A DNA stretch of 64,000 nt from Atopsyche davidsoni (GCA_022113835.1 JAILWY010000016.1:1553501-1617500), one strand, 5' to 3'; positions 38,001 to 49,001 are shown, counted from the first letter of the stretch. Program-made: numbers and translations. Notes: generated by a model not told the origin, from the sequence alone.

Positions 38001-41000
38001 CTACTTTGCCCATGCATTTCTCAATAATCATTTTCACAGCAATAATAAGTCGCCAATTGAGCCACCAAACCTGAAATGGAAAATTCATAACATTTATCTT
38101 GTATTTTTTTTTAAAATTCAATAAATTGAATACCTTTGTCTATGCTCTGCAAAAAATAAATATTTTATTGAGGATATAACTTATTCAAGTTCTTTAAAGG
38201 GACTTTTTTTCTATGTATTTGTAGTTTTGTGTATTTTTTCAAAATTTTATTGCTTTTATTGTTGTGAGTATTTTTCAAGAGACTTTATTGATTCACCCGG
38301 AGCTTCAATAATTTTGATGTAGTCTTTTTAAGAGTAACTTCATCAGACTAAGTTACAAATAGATTGTTGAAGACCTATGTTAGCATTGTTAAAAAATATT
38401 ACTAATATAGTTATATTGACTCTTGGGTCTATATAAAGAATCTTATGGCAAGTATTGAAAAATTGAGGTGCCTATCACTTAGTAACGTAGCTACTATTTA
38501 ATTTTCAGAACTTTTAATTGTTGGATTTTTTCTAGGTTCATATTTTTTCAACATTGCTAACATATATAAGCTGTCGATGGTCTTTTGTCAATTTTGTCTA
38601 GCGGAGCCCTTCAAAGGTGAAAGTGCTCCTCCCAAAAAAGTACTTGGTAATCTTCAAGTCATTTATCTTAGCATATTTCTTACAAATATGTTGTATAAAA
38701 AATTAGAGCGGTCTGTTATGGATAACATGGAATTTAGCTACCCTCATATAGTTGGTTGTGCAAATTTCTGACCTAACAGACCTTAAAAATTTGGCTTAAA
38801 AAAGGTGGAGCCACATAGCTGCAGAAAAAGAATAGAAGATATTTACTGTTCATAATAATTTTCAGATATGATGTTTCATTATTCTTCAAGCTCTTGGGTG
38901 TTTTTTTGACCACTCGTGTTTTGGTTTTTACATATAAGTAACATTTTTTTATTTTGTGTTTTGCTTTTTCAGAGAGCTGCTGTTTTTTTTCAGTTTTTTC
39001 GTAATATATTAATTAGCTACATATATGTGCATGCATATAATACAATTACTTTTTATTTACAACAATTGTTTCTTATTTTTATAATTACTTAGTATTTTGA
39101 TAATAATCATTTCATTTAACTTCCTATGTAAATAAATTGCTGTTGGATACTTTTAAATATCCATTTATCTTCATAAAACATTTGTCAATTCCATTTATGT
39201 TTTTTTTTATCATGTAGCCAAAAACTCAAAGGGGTTTCAAGAATTTAATATTTTATTCTAGTTATTTTCTATTAGTTTATTTTTAAATGTAAAAGGTTAC
39301 AAAACATGAAAAATTTTAATATGTACATATAATTTTTGTAACAATTGAATTTTTTTTTAAATGCCATATTTTACCCCCTTGTGATTCTTGTCTGCCTGAA
39401 TTGATTTGGCAACTTGTATAATTTTTATTATTATTATTTTGAAACTTACAAACTATTGTAATCCCAAATGTTGCTCATTTATAAAATGTATATTGATTTG
39501 AATGTAATGCCTTACAGGAAAGATCCCCTCGTCCTTACACAAATGGTTCAGTTCACACCCAGAGGGAGGTTCCTTCTCTCATCACCAACTCCAAAGAATC
39601 CTTCTTTAAGGAAACGACTCCCCCGTCCTGGGAGGCATCCACGCCTGTCAACCACAAGGAATCGCCCTCCATCAAGGAACCCTCTCCTGCCAGGGAGGTC
39701 ATTCCTCTACCCAAAGAAGCCAGTCCGCTGAGAGAAGCTAGTCCCTTGCCTAGAGAAGCAACTCCACCTCCCAAGGAGGCTACCCCTCCTCCTAAGGAAG
39801 CGACCCCCGTCCCCAGAGAACCGACTCCCCCTCCAAAGGAAGCAACGCCACCACCGAAAGAAGCAAGTCCCACTCCAGAATCGTCTCCCGAAAAGGAAGT
39901 CAAGGTGGCAGTGAAGGAGGAAGTTCCTCCGCCGGCTAAGACAGCGCCGGTGGCGTCTCCGGCTCCGGCAGAAGAAGAGGAAGAGGAAGAGTATGAGTAC
40001 GAAGAAGAAGAGTATGAGGAGGAAGAGGAGGAAGAAGTGGAGCAGAAGCCGGTGGTTGAAGACGAAGCCATCAAGCACCTCAGATCCAGTGTCGAGAAGG
40101 AGAAAGCCACTGTTAAGGTAAGGCCACGTAGCTTATTTGTATTTTGTTGAAGGCATCTTGTCAATTTTTTTCAAAACATTAATGATTTTATTTTTTATTC
40201 TACTCTTAATTGTTTCTTATCAAGCTTACACACACATTTTTTTTTTTTTTTTTTTTTTTATGTTTTACTGAGCATGTAGATTTGTTACATTGACAAATAA
40301 GTTTGTAGTCAAAGATTAATAGTTTTTTTTATTCTTCACCTTATATTCTAGGAGCTAAATGCATACATTAGTGGGCTCCGGGTTTGGATCCAGTATTGGC
40401 AATATTTAAAAATGTCAATATGACTTTTTTTAATATATTTTTTTGCCGCTATTGTGTTCGTATTTTGAGAATTCTGATGTGTGAGTCTGTTAAAAATGAA
40501 CTTCGAATACTTATTATATTAAATACGATAGAGTTAAGACAACTCTATTACTAAGCAGCAATCGTACCCCAAATGTAAAAAGTAAGAATTTGAATCTATG
40601 TGGAGAGTCAATCTTAAATCGTTATATCTTCTATGCTAGTGCTACTTTTAAATTATGCCTATAAATGGGTTTATTATCAAATAAAATTATATAATCTATA
40701 AAGCAATTGAGAGTGTCAAATTACCAAACTCACACATCAGGTAGTGTCGGCACGGTAAGTAGAGCAGTAGGCTGTAGCATGGCTTGTCGCAGGTGCTGGG
40801 CATGGAGGTGACGGCCCACGCCGAGGGCGGGCGGCCCTGGAGACCCCCGGCCTCCCCCGTGCTGCCCCACCCGCCGCGCCACCCCACGGTCAGCTCCTAC
40901 ACTGTTCACATCACGCAAACTTTAGCTGAGTCGTAGTCATGCAAACCTTACTCATAATCACAAACCCTTGCAACAATACCCTAACAGCAGTTCTGATATG

Positions 41001-43956
41001 GGATAGAAAAAAATGGTTTTTATTTTATTAAAATTCAACAAAAAGTTGTGAGTAAATAAGGCAAAAGATTTCTTACTTAGTCTTAGTCTTTAGTAGTCTC
41101 TAAATTCCTCAAAATAACTGCATTGTTTAGAAATATCTTTCTGTGGTGTTTCTGAACTCTCGTGAGATAATTTTAAAGTTTCAATATCCCGGCAGTTAGT
41201 GAGCCTGACTTATATTATCTCCATGCTAAGTTCTCGTTTACGTTTTCACTTCATTCTTTAGATACCAGTTTAGATATTTAGATATAATATAACTATGCAA
41301 TATTTTAAATGCATACTGAAGAAATTTTTTTTTTTTAATATATGAGTATTCAAACATTTTGCATTGCAAAGGTTAAGATTGAAAAAAAAAAATATGTAGT
41401 CGGGTAACATCCAATTGAATATATAATTATTTATTTTTATAGGTTATGTGTATATAATTTTATGTTTTTATTATTGATGGTAGATTTTATGATTTATTTT
41501 GGAGACCTCACTAACTAAAATATGCTACCACCCCTATAAGACTGGCTAGTGGTTTTTATTGTATTTTAAATCATTATATTAATCACAACCTCGTCCAGGT
41601 TTTACAAAAAGTTTCCTTTGTGTATCTAATTTTTTTAATATTGTGATGTAATAACCGCTCTCCATTTTTAATGCAGTCCATAAATAAATAAAACATAGTT
41701 CAAAATATTTATTTGTAATTGAAAAAAAAAACTAAGCATCTGCATGATTGTATGTTTGTTTGGTTAGAATGATAAGGTAAAATCAGTAAACTATTTATTC
41801 TCATGTCTCCACATGGATTGGTTACGAAGTTGAAGTCGGCACTTCCAGACTCTTCCTATTGATTCTTCTTACAAACTTAGCCTCATTCACCGAGAGAAAT
41901 TCAAAGGCTGCACTTGCGGTCTCACAACAGTTTTGGTTGCTTATATTATTATAGATGCTAAACGCACCCTGAAGGTGGGTTTCCATCTTCACAATAAGCT
42001 TGTCTCCATTTAGAGTCTTCCGTGGTGGAAAAATAATTTCTCAGGGTATAAACGAATAAAGTATTTATATTAAATGTTACCTTATCATTCTGACCGCTTG
42101 CATTATCCCATGGATATATTTATCACAGAAACACCAGAAAAAAGACTGAACTTTTAAATCCCTCCATCGTGAATGACTGATTAGTTAGACGTAGAATTTG
42201 TGATTGTTGTGTAAATGTGTTTTCTTATAATAAATATTTTCTTTCACATGCAAATCTTTTATTTTCCATGTTTTTCCATTCTATGCACGCTGTTAAAATT
42301 TTATTCATGATAAAGTTTTAACAATTTTTTTTATAATAAAGTATATGCATTGGAATCACGAAATTAAAAATTGCTTAAAGAAATACATTTTAATTAATAT
42401 TATTTCACATTGAGATTCTGATGAATTGTCAATAAATTTATTTATTAATTACAGTAATCTAGAGTAATTAGAGGAACGTTTTCAACAATATATTTAATTT
42501 CATCCCAAAATGTTAAATGCAGGTTTATTGAACCGACCTCTGGATCTGGGTGCCGGATAATTATCAGTGATACTAATGATTGCGATTGTCCATCCAGCCG
42601 CCCGTGGAGGTGTCTTCCATCTATCTGGAAGGAGCCCTGCCACACCAGTCACGCCTGCTCGTGGCTGACTCCGAGACTCACACGGAAGCCATAGAAAACG
42701 GAGACGACAAGGACCAGCCTGTGAGTACACATACCTCATGTTCGATCCTGACTATCTATGACTATATGGTGGAAGAAAGTGAGTAGAAAGCAGAATTTTT
42801 TATAATTTACATACTTATGTTTTTCTTCTTTATAGATTGTATTGAGCGGCAAGATGACGCTGTCTTTGATCACCGATGAATCTGCCAAAACTACTCCAGA
42901 TAGAGACAACGGTGAGTTTAAAGTCAATAACGATTGTAGAAAACTCTGTAGTACTAGCGGTGAAAGAAACTGTCTTTTTTTTTCACTGTGATATGAGAGC
43001 TCTTTTGCCGTTTAAAGGCATTGTCAAAATTTTGTCTATAATATTTATGGTGAGTTTAAAAATAGTGTTTTGAAATGCAAAATGTAACCATTTATCATAT
43101 AAAAGTATTGCATTTAAGTAATTGACATTGTTTCCGCTTCCAGCTGTAATAGAAGAGATCACCAACAACGAGGTAGACGATGAAGAGTTTTTGACAGCAA
43201 GTGCCGCCACTGCGCCCGCACAGGCCGCTCAGGTAACTACAGATGCTTTCAATATCCATATTTAATAAATCTGTATGTGCACATTAGAAATACTAGGTTC
43301 TCGGTTGTTATCCCGTGTTTAGGTACTCTTCAGAGACTTGAATCTAATAACACCCAAGAACCCAGTATTTTTGATAAAGGTCGCCAAAATCTACAAATAT
43401 ATTAGTTGCACTTTTGTGTATTACGATTATAAATAAAATGTGTGCCTTGGCATTTTGGTCAAGGTATTTTCAGACACACGCTTAAAATAGAAAGGCAATG
43501 GTATACTGGTGAATATTTAGTCAACACTCTTCATCCATCACAGTGATGTATTTTTATTATAAGTAACTACAACTTGACGATAAAATTTATCATTATTTGC
43601 ACTGCCTTGTTAAAAAAATTAAAAAGTTTTTCCCACCTATGTCTTCTACTTGTAACATATTGTTAAATAATCCATTGTCAAAATAATCTGATCCACGCTA
43701 TTTTGAAGTTTCTACAGTAAGCGGAGCATTATTGAAATTCTAAATGAAATCATGGCCACAGCGAAAATCTGGGACTATTAGAGTCCAGATGGCATGGCAT
43801 TTTTGAAGTATTCTACTTAATTTTATTAATGTGCTTTTTCAGGATGAGTACGATGAAGATACAGAGGAAGAAGAGGAGGTTGAAGAAGAAGAAGTGGAGG
43901 TGGAGGAAGTCGAAGTAGAGGAAATAGAAGAAGAAGAGGAGGAGGAGGAGGCTTAA
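20059..43956 (+). CDS. RIC3: RIC3, nicotinic acetylcholine receptor chaperone (multi-exon)
   Basis: RIC3 is an endoplasmic-reticulum membrane protein that helps fold and assemble nicotinic receptors. Coding exons by GT-AG sites and phase: 20059-20221, 23063-23196, 29603-29743, 30372-30507, 33752 or 33791-33888, 36170-36246, 39518-40117, 40793-40888, 42598-42720, 42836-42911, 43144-43232, 43843-43956; optional candidates are 20588-20950 and 38602-38616. Exon 1 starts MANVEAVGLGPRKSLFVLVI and holds the first membrane segment. Exon 2 gives the proline-rich lumenal loop (RPPPIHPALRERGRAI). Exon 3 gives the second membrane segment (VLMPLYTTCIVIFFLYTIFK). The fifth exon gives a coiled coil (LRRRLAETEYAMERIVQQM), like LQEKL..TEAAMEKL in vertebrates. 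The tail has Pro/Glu repeats and poly-Glu. The ATG has a good context (AAAATGG). The joins of the two coiled-coil exons are unresolved because their phases conflict. Identity is confident; isoforms are inferred. Confidence 0.92.
20588..20950 (+). CDS. Candidate RIC3 cassette exon encoding a Cys-rich lumenal domain
   Basis: The first RIC3 intron contains a 363-nt open segment bounded by GGTATAG (acceptor, AG at 20586-20587) and ACA|GTCAGT (donor at 20951). Exon 1 ends in phase 1; this segment enters in phase 1 and leaves in phase 1, so it can be included or skipped without breaking the frame into exon 2. Codons are rich in G/C at third positions, unlike the surrounding intron. The 121 residues start GCCDMFVETDMHAIKIM and carry six cysteines (residues 2, 3, 21, 52, 60, 93) and two N-glycosylation sequons (NKT at 57, NGS at 89). 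That fits a folded domain on the lumenal side between the membrane segments. I recognise no family. The acceptor tract is poor and the donor is weak, as in many alternative exons. A separate nested gene or relic is the alternative. Confidence 0.55.
22809..22880 (+). repeat. tRNA-derived SINE head in RIC3 intron 1
   Basis: A box A-like TGGGTTCAGTGGTTTAAG is followed by a box B-like TTGTTCGATCCCTG about 35 nt on. No full cloverleaf is present. The body and tail of the element are not recognisable. Confidence 0.5.
23935..24300 (+). repeat. Tandem duplication in RIC3 intron 2, two diverged copies
   Basis: Copies at about 23938-24045 and 24173-24295 share GATGATTTATTAAC, ATTTATTG.TC..ATAAG and GGCTTATGGCAGACCTGC-like strings, with an offset of about 240 bp. 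They are noncoding. Confidence 0.7.
25838..25890 (+). repeat. tRNA-like fragment, box B
   Basis: The string CGTTCAAGTCCCCC resembles box B of a tRNA gene, with a weak box A about 30 nt upstream. It is probably a decayed SINE. Confidence 0.3.
26095..26160 (+). repeat. tRNA-like fragment in RIC3 intron 2
   Basis: The string TTGGTTCTTAGTGCCTACAG, followed by GGGTTTGATTGCCA, resembles the box A and box B of a tRNA-derived SINE. Similarity is weak. Confidence 0.3.
33752..33888 (+). CDS. RIC3: RIC3 coiled-coil exon (exon 5)
   Basis: This exon encodes DEELDVLRRRLAETEYAMER and the following helix, the coiled-coil segment after the second membrane span. It is GC-rich inside AT-rich intron. Two acceptors keep phase 1: AACAG at 33751 and a better-looking CCCAG at 33790. 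The donor CAG|GTCAGC at 33889 ends it in phase 0. The frame stays open past the donor but its composition changes after about 33930, consistent with intron. Confidence 0.8.
34207..34443 (+). other. Open frame inside a RIC3 intron, unrecognised
   Basis: An open frame starting MVELADVSFSYKKSCRDSCL (from ATG at 34238) runs to a stop at 34441-34443. It has ordinary codon variety and five cysteines but no recognisable domain, and it cannot be joined in phase to the flanking RIC3 exons without a premature stop. It may be a retrocopied fragment or chance. Confidence 0.2.
36170..36246 (+). CDS. RIC3: RIC3 second helix exon (exon 6), alternative or following exon 5
   Basis: It encodes VNAISGLVAEVRQQMEETDH and ends at CAG|GTAGAC in phase 0, joining exon 7. 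The acceptor CGCCGGCAG gives an entry phase of 1. That matches the end of exon 4 (30507, phase 1) but not the end of exon 5 (phase 0). The helix resembles the segment that follows the coiled coil in other RIC3 proteins. Confidence 0.65.
38602..38616 (+). CDS. Possible 15-nt RIC3 microexon
   Basis: The string TTTTGTCTAG|CGGAGCCCTT followed by CAAAG|GTGAAA has a pyrimidine-rich acceptor and a good donor around exactly five codons (RSPSK). It lies in phase 0 between two phase-0 borders (36246 and 39518), so inclusion would keep the frame. Such short sites also arise by chance. Confidence 0.35.
39518..40117 (+). CDS. RIC3: RIC3 exon 7: Pro/Glu heptad repeats and poly-acidic block
   Basis: This is a 200-codon exon in phase 0 at both ends (acceptor TTACAG, donor AAG|GTAAGG). 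Residues encoded by 39716-39880 form about eight tandem units of the type EATPPPK/EASPLPR. These are followed by a run of Glu with Tyr (39970-40050), then a possible helix ending KEKATVK. This is the cytosolic tail, likely disordered. Low-complexity acidic tails are usual in RIC3, but the regular heptads are a local feature. Confidence 0.85.
40350..40420 (+). repeat. tRNA-like fragment in RIC3 intron 7
   Basis: GGGTTTGGATCCAG resembles box B. The upstream box A is poor. It is probably a decayed SINE. Confidence 0.25.
43843..43956 (+). CDS. RIC3: RIC3 last exon, acidic C-terminus
   Basis: There are 37 codons, almost all Glu, Asp or Val, beginning DEYDEDTEEEEEVEEEEVEV and ending with Ala and TAA at 43954-43956. 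The acceptor is CTTTTTCAG. The segment is probably a disordered cytosolic tail. Confidence 0.9.
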   Translation, partial: DEYDEDTEEEEEVEEEEVEVEEVEVEEIEEEEEEEEA

Positions 43957-44112
43957 CCTATTACAAACTTAGTATAGACACAACCTCCCCCTTCCTGTGT
44001 AACGGAATGAATCATTTATGTCCAGGAATCTATATCAATACCGAAGATAGGGAACGCTTTGAACGCAAGGGCTATCACAGATTATTCCTGATAAAAGACT
44101 GCCTGTCTTTCT

Positions 44113-44118
44113 AATAAA
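44113..44118 (+). terminator. Polyadenylation signal candidate for RIC3
   Basis: AATAAA lies 157 bases after the RIC3 stop codon. Others further down are possible. Confidence 0.45.
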
Positions 44119-47100
44119 TATTTATTCCACTTCAGGTAGTAAATTATATTTTTAATTTACCACCAAAAAGGGAATTTAAGTAAATTTAATTAGTGAGTCT
44201 GCTTGCGTGGAAAGCAACACCCCTCCTTCTCCGAGTTCCTGGACTTCCTTGTATAGCATTTTTAAACATCAGTCGCTTTTCATTTTTTAATTATGCAATA
44301 TCCAGCGTATAACTGAATGATACATTAGACATTTCTTCAAAAAGCTGACCGCTGCGGTCCCACTGTTGCTCGGTAGCCGTTCCACCTGTCGACATTTCTG
44401 ACGTACTATTCTCTTGTGATGCATTTCATAAAAATCTCATAACGAATTCGTGATTTTTGGATGGTATAATGAAAGAGGTAATATTTATTCGGACCGTTTT
44501 TGTAATGGCCTGATACTTTTTTTAATGTTTAAGTGATATACTTTTATAGTGACTTAAAGATGAATATGTATGTAATACGGCGTGAATTTTATTTTTTGTT
44601 GAAATGATTTTTTTAAACTAAAATCATTTGCACGATTCATTTTGTGGCTCTTGGCATGTTCAATTTAATTTTAGGTAATTTTGTTGATTTATTTGCTAAT
44701 ATAATCAGTGGTGTGCACAAAAATATAGTATAACCAAAATATAATATTTGTAGTCAAGTAATGTTTTTGATCTATAACGATACTATTGTTGAAACTGTAG
44801 TCTTCGTGAGAAGATGGTGATCCAGCAGTCGGAACTTCATTGGAAGCAGCAGCTTCCAGTCGGGGAGTAACGAGCTCGCCTATATATATATATATTACAT
44901 ATATGCTGTTGACTAAGCGAGTCCTACATCGGCTCGCTTCTTTTGCTGCGGCTGATCTTCTTATTCTTGCTTGTACTGGCTTTAAGCTTATCTATGATGC
45001 ACACCATTGATACATTAAAAAGTGATGTGTAAATATAGTAGACAAAAAATTAAATCTAGTCAATTGTGCCAACGAGTTGATGATTTACTGTAGCATTTGA
45101 TAGTGGTTCAATCCGCGCTTCATTAATGTACTTCATATATATATATAAATATACATTTGTGTAAATACTAATGCTTTTTAGTTTCCAGAGCGGAGCAAAA
45201 GCAACACTCATTGTCTTGTTAATCATTTTTATAATATAAAATAAAACATTGTAGCGAATGCAAAGTAAAAGGGTAATTGTCACTAATACTGTATTCAGTT
45301 AAATACCAGTAGACTAGGAGGGTATTGCACTTTTTGCACTCGTAAAGGAGAAAGCTTGTTGGTGAATTATTTTTCTGTTTGATGCACAATAGATCAAACA
45401 TTTTGCTAGCTTAGCTATCACGATGTGTTTTTTTTAAATCCATAGAAGAATCAAACTCAGGTGATTGTGTAGATTTTAGAAACTAACACATGCATATTTT
45501 ATAATCATGACACTTGGATATTATTTTTCATTTAACTTTAAACTAACGGCTAAGCATAACATGTTGAGCCTTTTTGTGTAGTGGTAGTTTCATTCGGAGA
45601 AAAATTACTATCAATAACTTAAAAAAATTCGCCATATTCTACTTGAAAATTGTTTCTTGTCGAACAAATCGTGGAGGTTTTTTTGCTTTTAGCACAAAAA
45701 TTGTGGAATTTGTTACTTGAGTTTTGAAACTATTTTGTCGGGAACACCAAACATTGGAATAAGTCTAATAGCAAATGTAGCAATGGCGAAGTAATTTTTA
45801 CACCAATGCTGATTTATTTGGAGTTACTTACCGTTTACCGTTAAACATTCTCGAGTCATTGATAAAGGCATCAAGTCACTTAGATTCTAGAGAGTAGGTA
45901 TAAGTATAGTTCTACTTTATGGAGATTGTAATATAAGATGGCCGAGCATCTCGAGTGTCCGCTGTTCCCGAACAATGAGTTTGGTGAACAAACCGCCCGG
46001 GACTTCCTTTGAAACGCTTCCTGAAATTATTTTAGTATTGCCATGCTTTTTTATTTTCCCACCCTAATCTAAACACAGGTAACATTTATTTTTTATAATA
46101 CATCTTTTCAGAATGCCATATTTTGTTTTTTTTATTATTATTATTGTTAAATGCACATTATTTTATCATGGTGGCGACTCCATAGCTGCCCTTTGTGTAA
46201 ATTACATTATTTTTTGTTTTTTTATTACCTCAAAAATAAATATTTAAAAAAATTACTGACTTGTATTTACTTTATATTATTACATCACTGTTATAAAAAA
46301 TCTAATTTTTATTACAATGCTCAACTTGTTACAGATAAAATTATGGACGCCATCACAGTAAATAGTTTTGTAGTTCATTGTAATTTAGTTGTAGTTTTGC
46401 CAGTTGTCATACAGCAGAGCATATTTTTAAATTATTTGAGTTTATCGGAGAGGCTAATGGCTTCATTCCTTGAAAGTGTCAAGTACTTCTCGTCAGGTTA
46501 GATTGCGTAGGGCAAATGAGTGGATGTATACATATGGATTTTCAGTTATATAAAAGGATTCACCAAATACATCTTGAATATCACTAGTCTCTGGAGTCTA
46601 TTCATTTTAAGACCTGGACTTCGATGTTGACAAGAAACCAGAACATCGGACATACTTCCGTAGACAAAGCTTTCATTATTTGTAACATTTTAAATGTTTA
46701 TTGATTGGACCAAATATGCGCATAAAATTGGATAAGCACATTGAATCTTTTGAAAAACTAAAGTAAAATTGACAACTGGAGATTATTTGTTTGTACAAAC
46801 TATCATAAAATATTATTGTATGCCTGCAAACAGTGAGAATATTATTGCGAACGGATGCATAAAAAAAAAAAAATAGAAATATGGTAATGGCTTCCACCCT
46901 CAATTGCACTACAAATGGGATTCCTTATAAATAAAAAAGTATGCATTCGAATTTGAGTTTCGCCGTGCCAGATCAGCGCGGCAACATCTCACTTCGGAAA
47001 CGTTAAAACATCCCCTGTATACCAAGACCGGTGGCGAGGATTTCTAATGGCCCAGTGCACGAGAGAGAACAATTTTAGATGGGATGGAGTCAAAACATAG

Positions 47101-47226
47101 AGATTTTAACTCGGCAAGTATCTCGGAAGTTACAAAATTATTCCTTATATCTGATTTAAAATAGACACATTAAAACAGTATATTTGTTTATATTTACATA
47201 TAATTGCAGTGACAATTATTTTTCAA
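44119..47226. other. Intergenic DNA or long RIC3 3' UTR
   Basis: AT-rich, with a (TA)n run at 44881-44895. Short hairpins flank the run: GGAAGC/GCTTCC near 44844 and AAGCGAG/CTCGCTT near 44917-44941. I see no gene-like frame. Confidence 0.5.
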
Positions 47227-47232
47227 TTTATT
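47227..47232 (-). terminator. Polyadenylation signal candidate for NDUFA11
   Basis: AATAAA on the minus strand lies about 80 bases after the stop codon. Confidence 0.5.
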
Positions 47233-47310
47233 TGAGTTATTTTACTAGAAAACTAAATAAATTAACAAGAGATGTAATTTAGTTCACAAATGAAAGAGAT
47301 AATGAACTCT

Positions 47311-47835
47311 TTAAGCTTCATCGGGGTTGGTGGTCCAGTTTTTGCCAGGGTCAGGGTACAGAGAGTAGTCAGATGGGGTCAAGCTGGATTTCATCCTTCG
47401 TTTGGGATCCGGGAAGAACTCCCAGCCGTCTTCCTTGGACACCTTCTTGGCGAATCCGATGCACCCTAGGGCCAAACCGAAGCCGATACCCCGGCCTATG
47501 GACTTCTTCAGCGAGCCGTACAGAGCACCCGCTGCGGCTCCCCCCAAAAAGTAATTATATGAGTCGTCCTTCTCCCTCATGGTGCATGCCGCGTACGTGG
47601 TCAGCGTGAAAGCCGTCGCCATCCCCACCAGAGGAGACGTGATCTTCAAATATCTGGCTATGGTCGGTGCATAGCCTTTCGGATGAGAAATTAGAATAAC
47701 ATCGTAGGTAGAATACGCAACCCCTACGAAAGCGGCGCACTTTGTGGTGTACAGGAGCTTCGGAAAGAGGTCTTTTCCGTCGGGTGTATCGTAATAATTA
47801 TAATACATTAATGAATTCATTTTCAATCCCGACAT
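47311..47835 (-). CDS. NDUFA11: NADH dehydrogenase [ubiquinone] 1 alpha subcomplex subunit 11 (complex I B14.7)
   Basis: This is an accessory subunit of mitochondrial respiratory complex I in the inner membrane. The single-exon frame gives 174 residues. SHPKGYAPTIARYLKITSPL and the stretch GMATAFTLTTYAA match the conserved Tim17-like core of B14.7, and FLGGAAAGALYGSLKKSIGR is the glycine-rich second half. Two to four hydrophobic segments fit the known four-helix bundle. Vertebrate forms are about 140 residues; the extra length is a hydrophilic C-terminal tail (FFPDPKRRMKSSLTPSDYSL). Another ATG lies at codon 6 and could be the true start. It diverges from the capping protein gene, with start codons 296 bp apart. 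Confidence 0.88.
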   Translation of the reverse strand: MSGLKMNSLMYYNYYDTPDGKDLFPKLLYTTKCAAFVGVAYSTYDVILISHPKGYAPTIARYLKITSPLVGMATAFTLTTYAACTMREKDDSYNYFLGGAAAGALYGSLKKSIGRGIGFGLALGCIGFAKKVSKEDGWEFFPDPKRRMKSSLTPSDYSLYPDPGKNWTTNPDEA

Positions 47836-48131
47836 GATGGCCCAAAAACGAAAACTTCACCGTTTGACAGATTACAAAGTTATACAACAAAGTTGTCCGC
47901 TGATGTTGGCAGCCCGCGAAGCTGCGGGGCTGCGGGGCTGCGGGGCTGCGGGGCTGCGGGACTGCGGGACTGCGGGACTGCGGGCTGCGGGGCTGCGGGG
48001 CTGCGCGGCGTCGCGCCGTCCCCGCGCCTCGCCGCGCGTGTGCGCACCCCCCTCCCCCCGCGCGGCTCTGCGGGTTGTGTTGGCGGCCTGCCTACTTGTC
48101 AGTGCGGTGTCAAAAACCCAACCTATCAAAA
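47836..48131. promoter_or_regulatory. Shared bidirectional promoter region with 8-bp GC minisatellite
   Basis: The gap between the two divergent start codons is strongly GC- and CpG-rich, in contrast to the AT-rich surroundings. At about 47921-48008 it holds some ten tandem copies of CTGCGGGG and the variant CTGCGGGA. No TATA box is evident. Head-to-head housekeeping genes with CpG-rich spacers often share a promoter; that sharing is inferred here. Confidence 0.6.
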
Positions 48132-49001
48132 ATGGCGGCGGACGGTGACGAAGTGATCAGTGACCAAGAAAAAGTGAGAATCGTGTCGGATTTCATCCTG
48201 CACTCGCCGCCGGGAGAGTTCAACGAGGTGTTTAATGATGTGAGGGTTCTTCTGAATAACGACAGCCTGCTGAAGGAAGGAGCGAGCGGCGCCTTCGCGC
48301 AGTACAACAAGGACCAGCTCACCCCCGTGCGGGTCGAGGGTTCGGACCTGCAGGCGCTCGTCACCGACCACAATGAGCTGGGCGGCGGTCGTTTCTTTGA
48401 CCCGCGTACCAAGCGATCCTTCAAGTACGATCACCTGCGCAAGGAAGGCTCGGACTTTGAGGCTCACGAGCCGGAGGCGGGCGCCGAGCCGTGGAGAGCG
48501 GCGCTGGACGAGGAAGTCGCAGCCTACGCCGCAGGCCACTATCGCCATGGAGCCAGTGGCGTGTTCGCGCGCACGCTGCCGGGCGGCGCCGTGTCGCTCG
48601 TGGCGTGTATCGAGGATCACCAGTTCCAACCCAAGAACTACTGGAACGGACGGTGGCGCAGCGTGTGGTCTGCCGTGGTGGGGCCGGGCGGCGGTGAGGT
48701 GCGCGGAGTGCTGAAGGTGCAGGTGCATTACTATGAGGACGGCAACGTGCAGCTTGTGAGCAGCAAGGAGGTGCGCGCGGTTTTGCCGGCCGTGACAGGC
48801 GAGGCGGCCACGGCACGGGAGCTCGTGCGCCTGGTGGCCGAGGCCGAAGCCGCGTATCAGGCCGCTATCTCCGATAACTACAAGACCATGAGCGATACAA
48901 CCTTTAAAGCGCTGCGCCGCCAGCTGCCCGTGACGCGCTCCAAGATTGACTGGGGTCGCATCGTGTCCTACAGCATCGCCAAGGAGCTCAAGAGCCAATG
49001 A
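48132..49001 (+). CDS. cpa: F-actin-capping protein subunit alpha
   Basis: This subunit forms a heterodimer with the beta subunit and caps barbed ends of actin filaments in the cytosol. The 289-residue single exon is full length (about 286 in the family). It contains [75 protein letters not shown] and the C-terminal tentacle region [22 protein letters not shown]. The chosen start is the ATG at 48132 (AAAATGGCGG); the frame is open upstream but without another ATG. Codons are strongly G/C at third positions. No intron is present. Confidence 0.97.
   Translation: MAADGDEVISDQEKVRIVSDFILHSPPGEFNEVFNDVRVLLNNDSLLKEGASGAFAQYNKDQLTPVRVEGSDLQALVTDHNELGGGRFFDPRTKRSFKYDHLRKEGSDFEAHEPEAGAEPWRAALDEEVAAYAAGHYRHGASGVFARTLPGGAVSLVACIEDHQFQPKNYWNGRWRSVWSAVVGPGGGEVRGVLKVQVHYYEDGNVQLVSSKEVRAVLPAVTGEAATARELVRLVAEAEAAYQAAISDNYKTMSDTTFKALRRQLPVTRSKIDWGRIVSYSIAKELKSQ

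Noticed and set aside
39553..40164. 203-codon minus-strand frame rich in Ser and Gly
   Set aside because: It is the antisense of the repetitive RIC3 exon 7.
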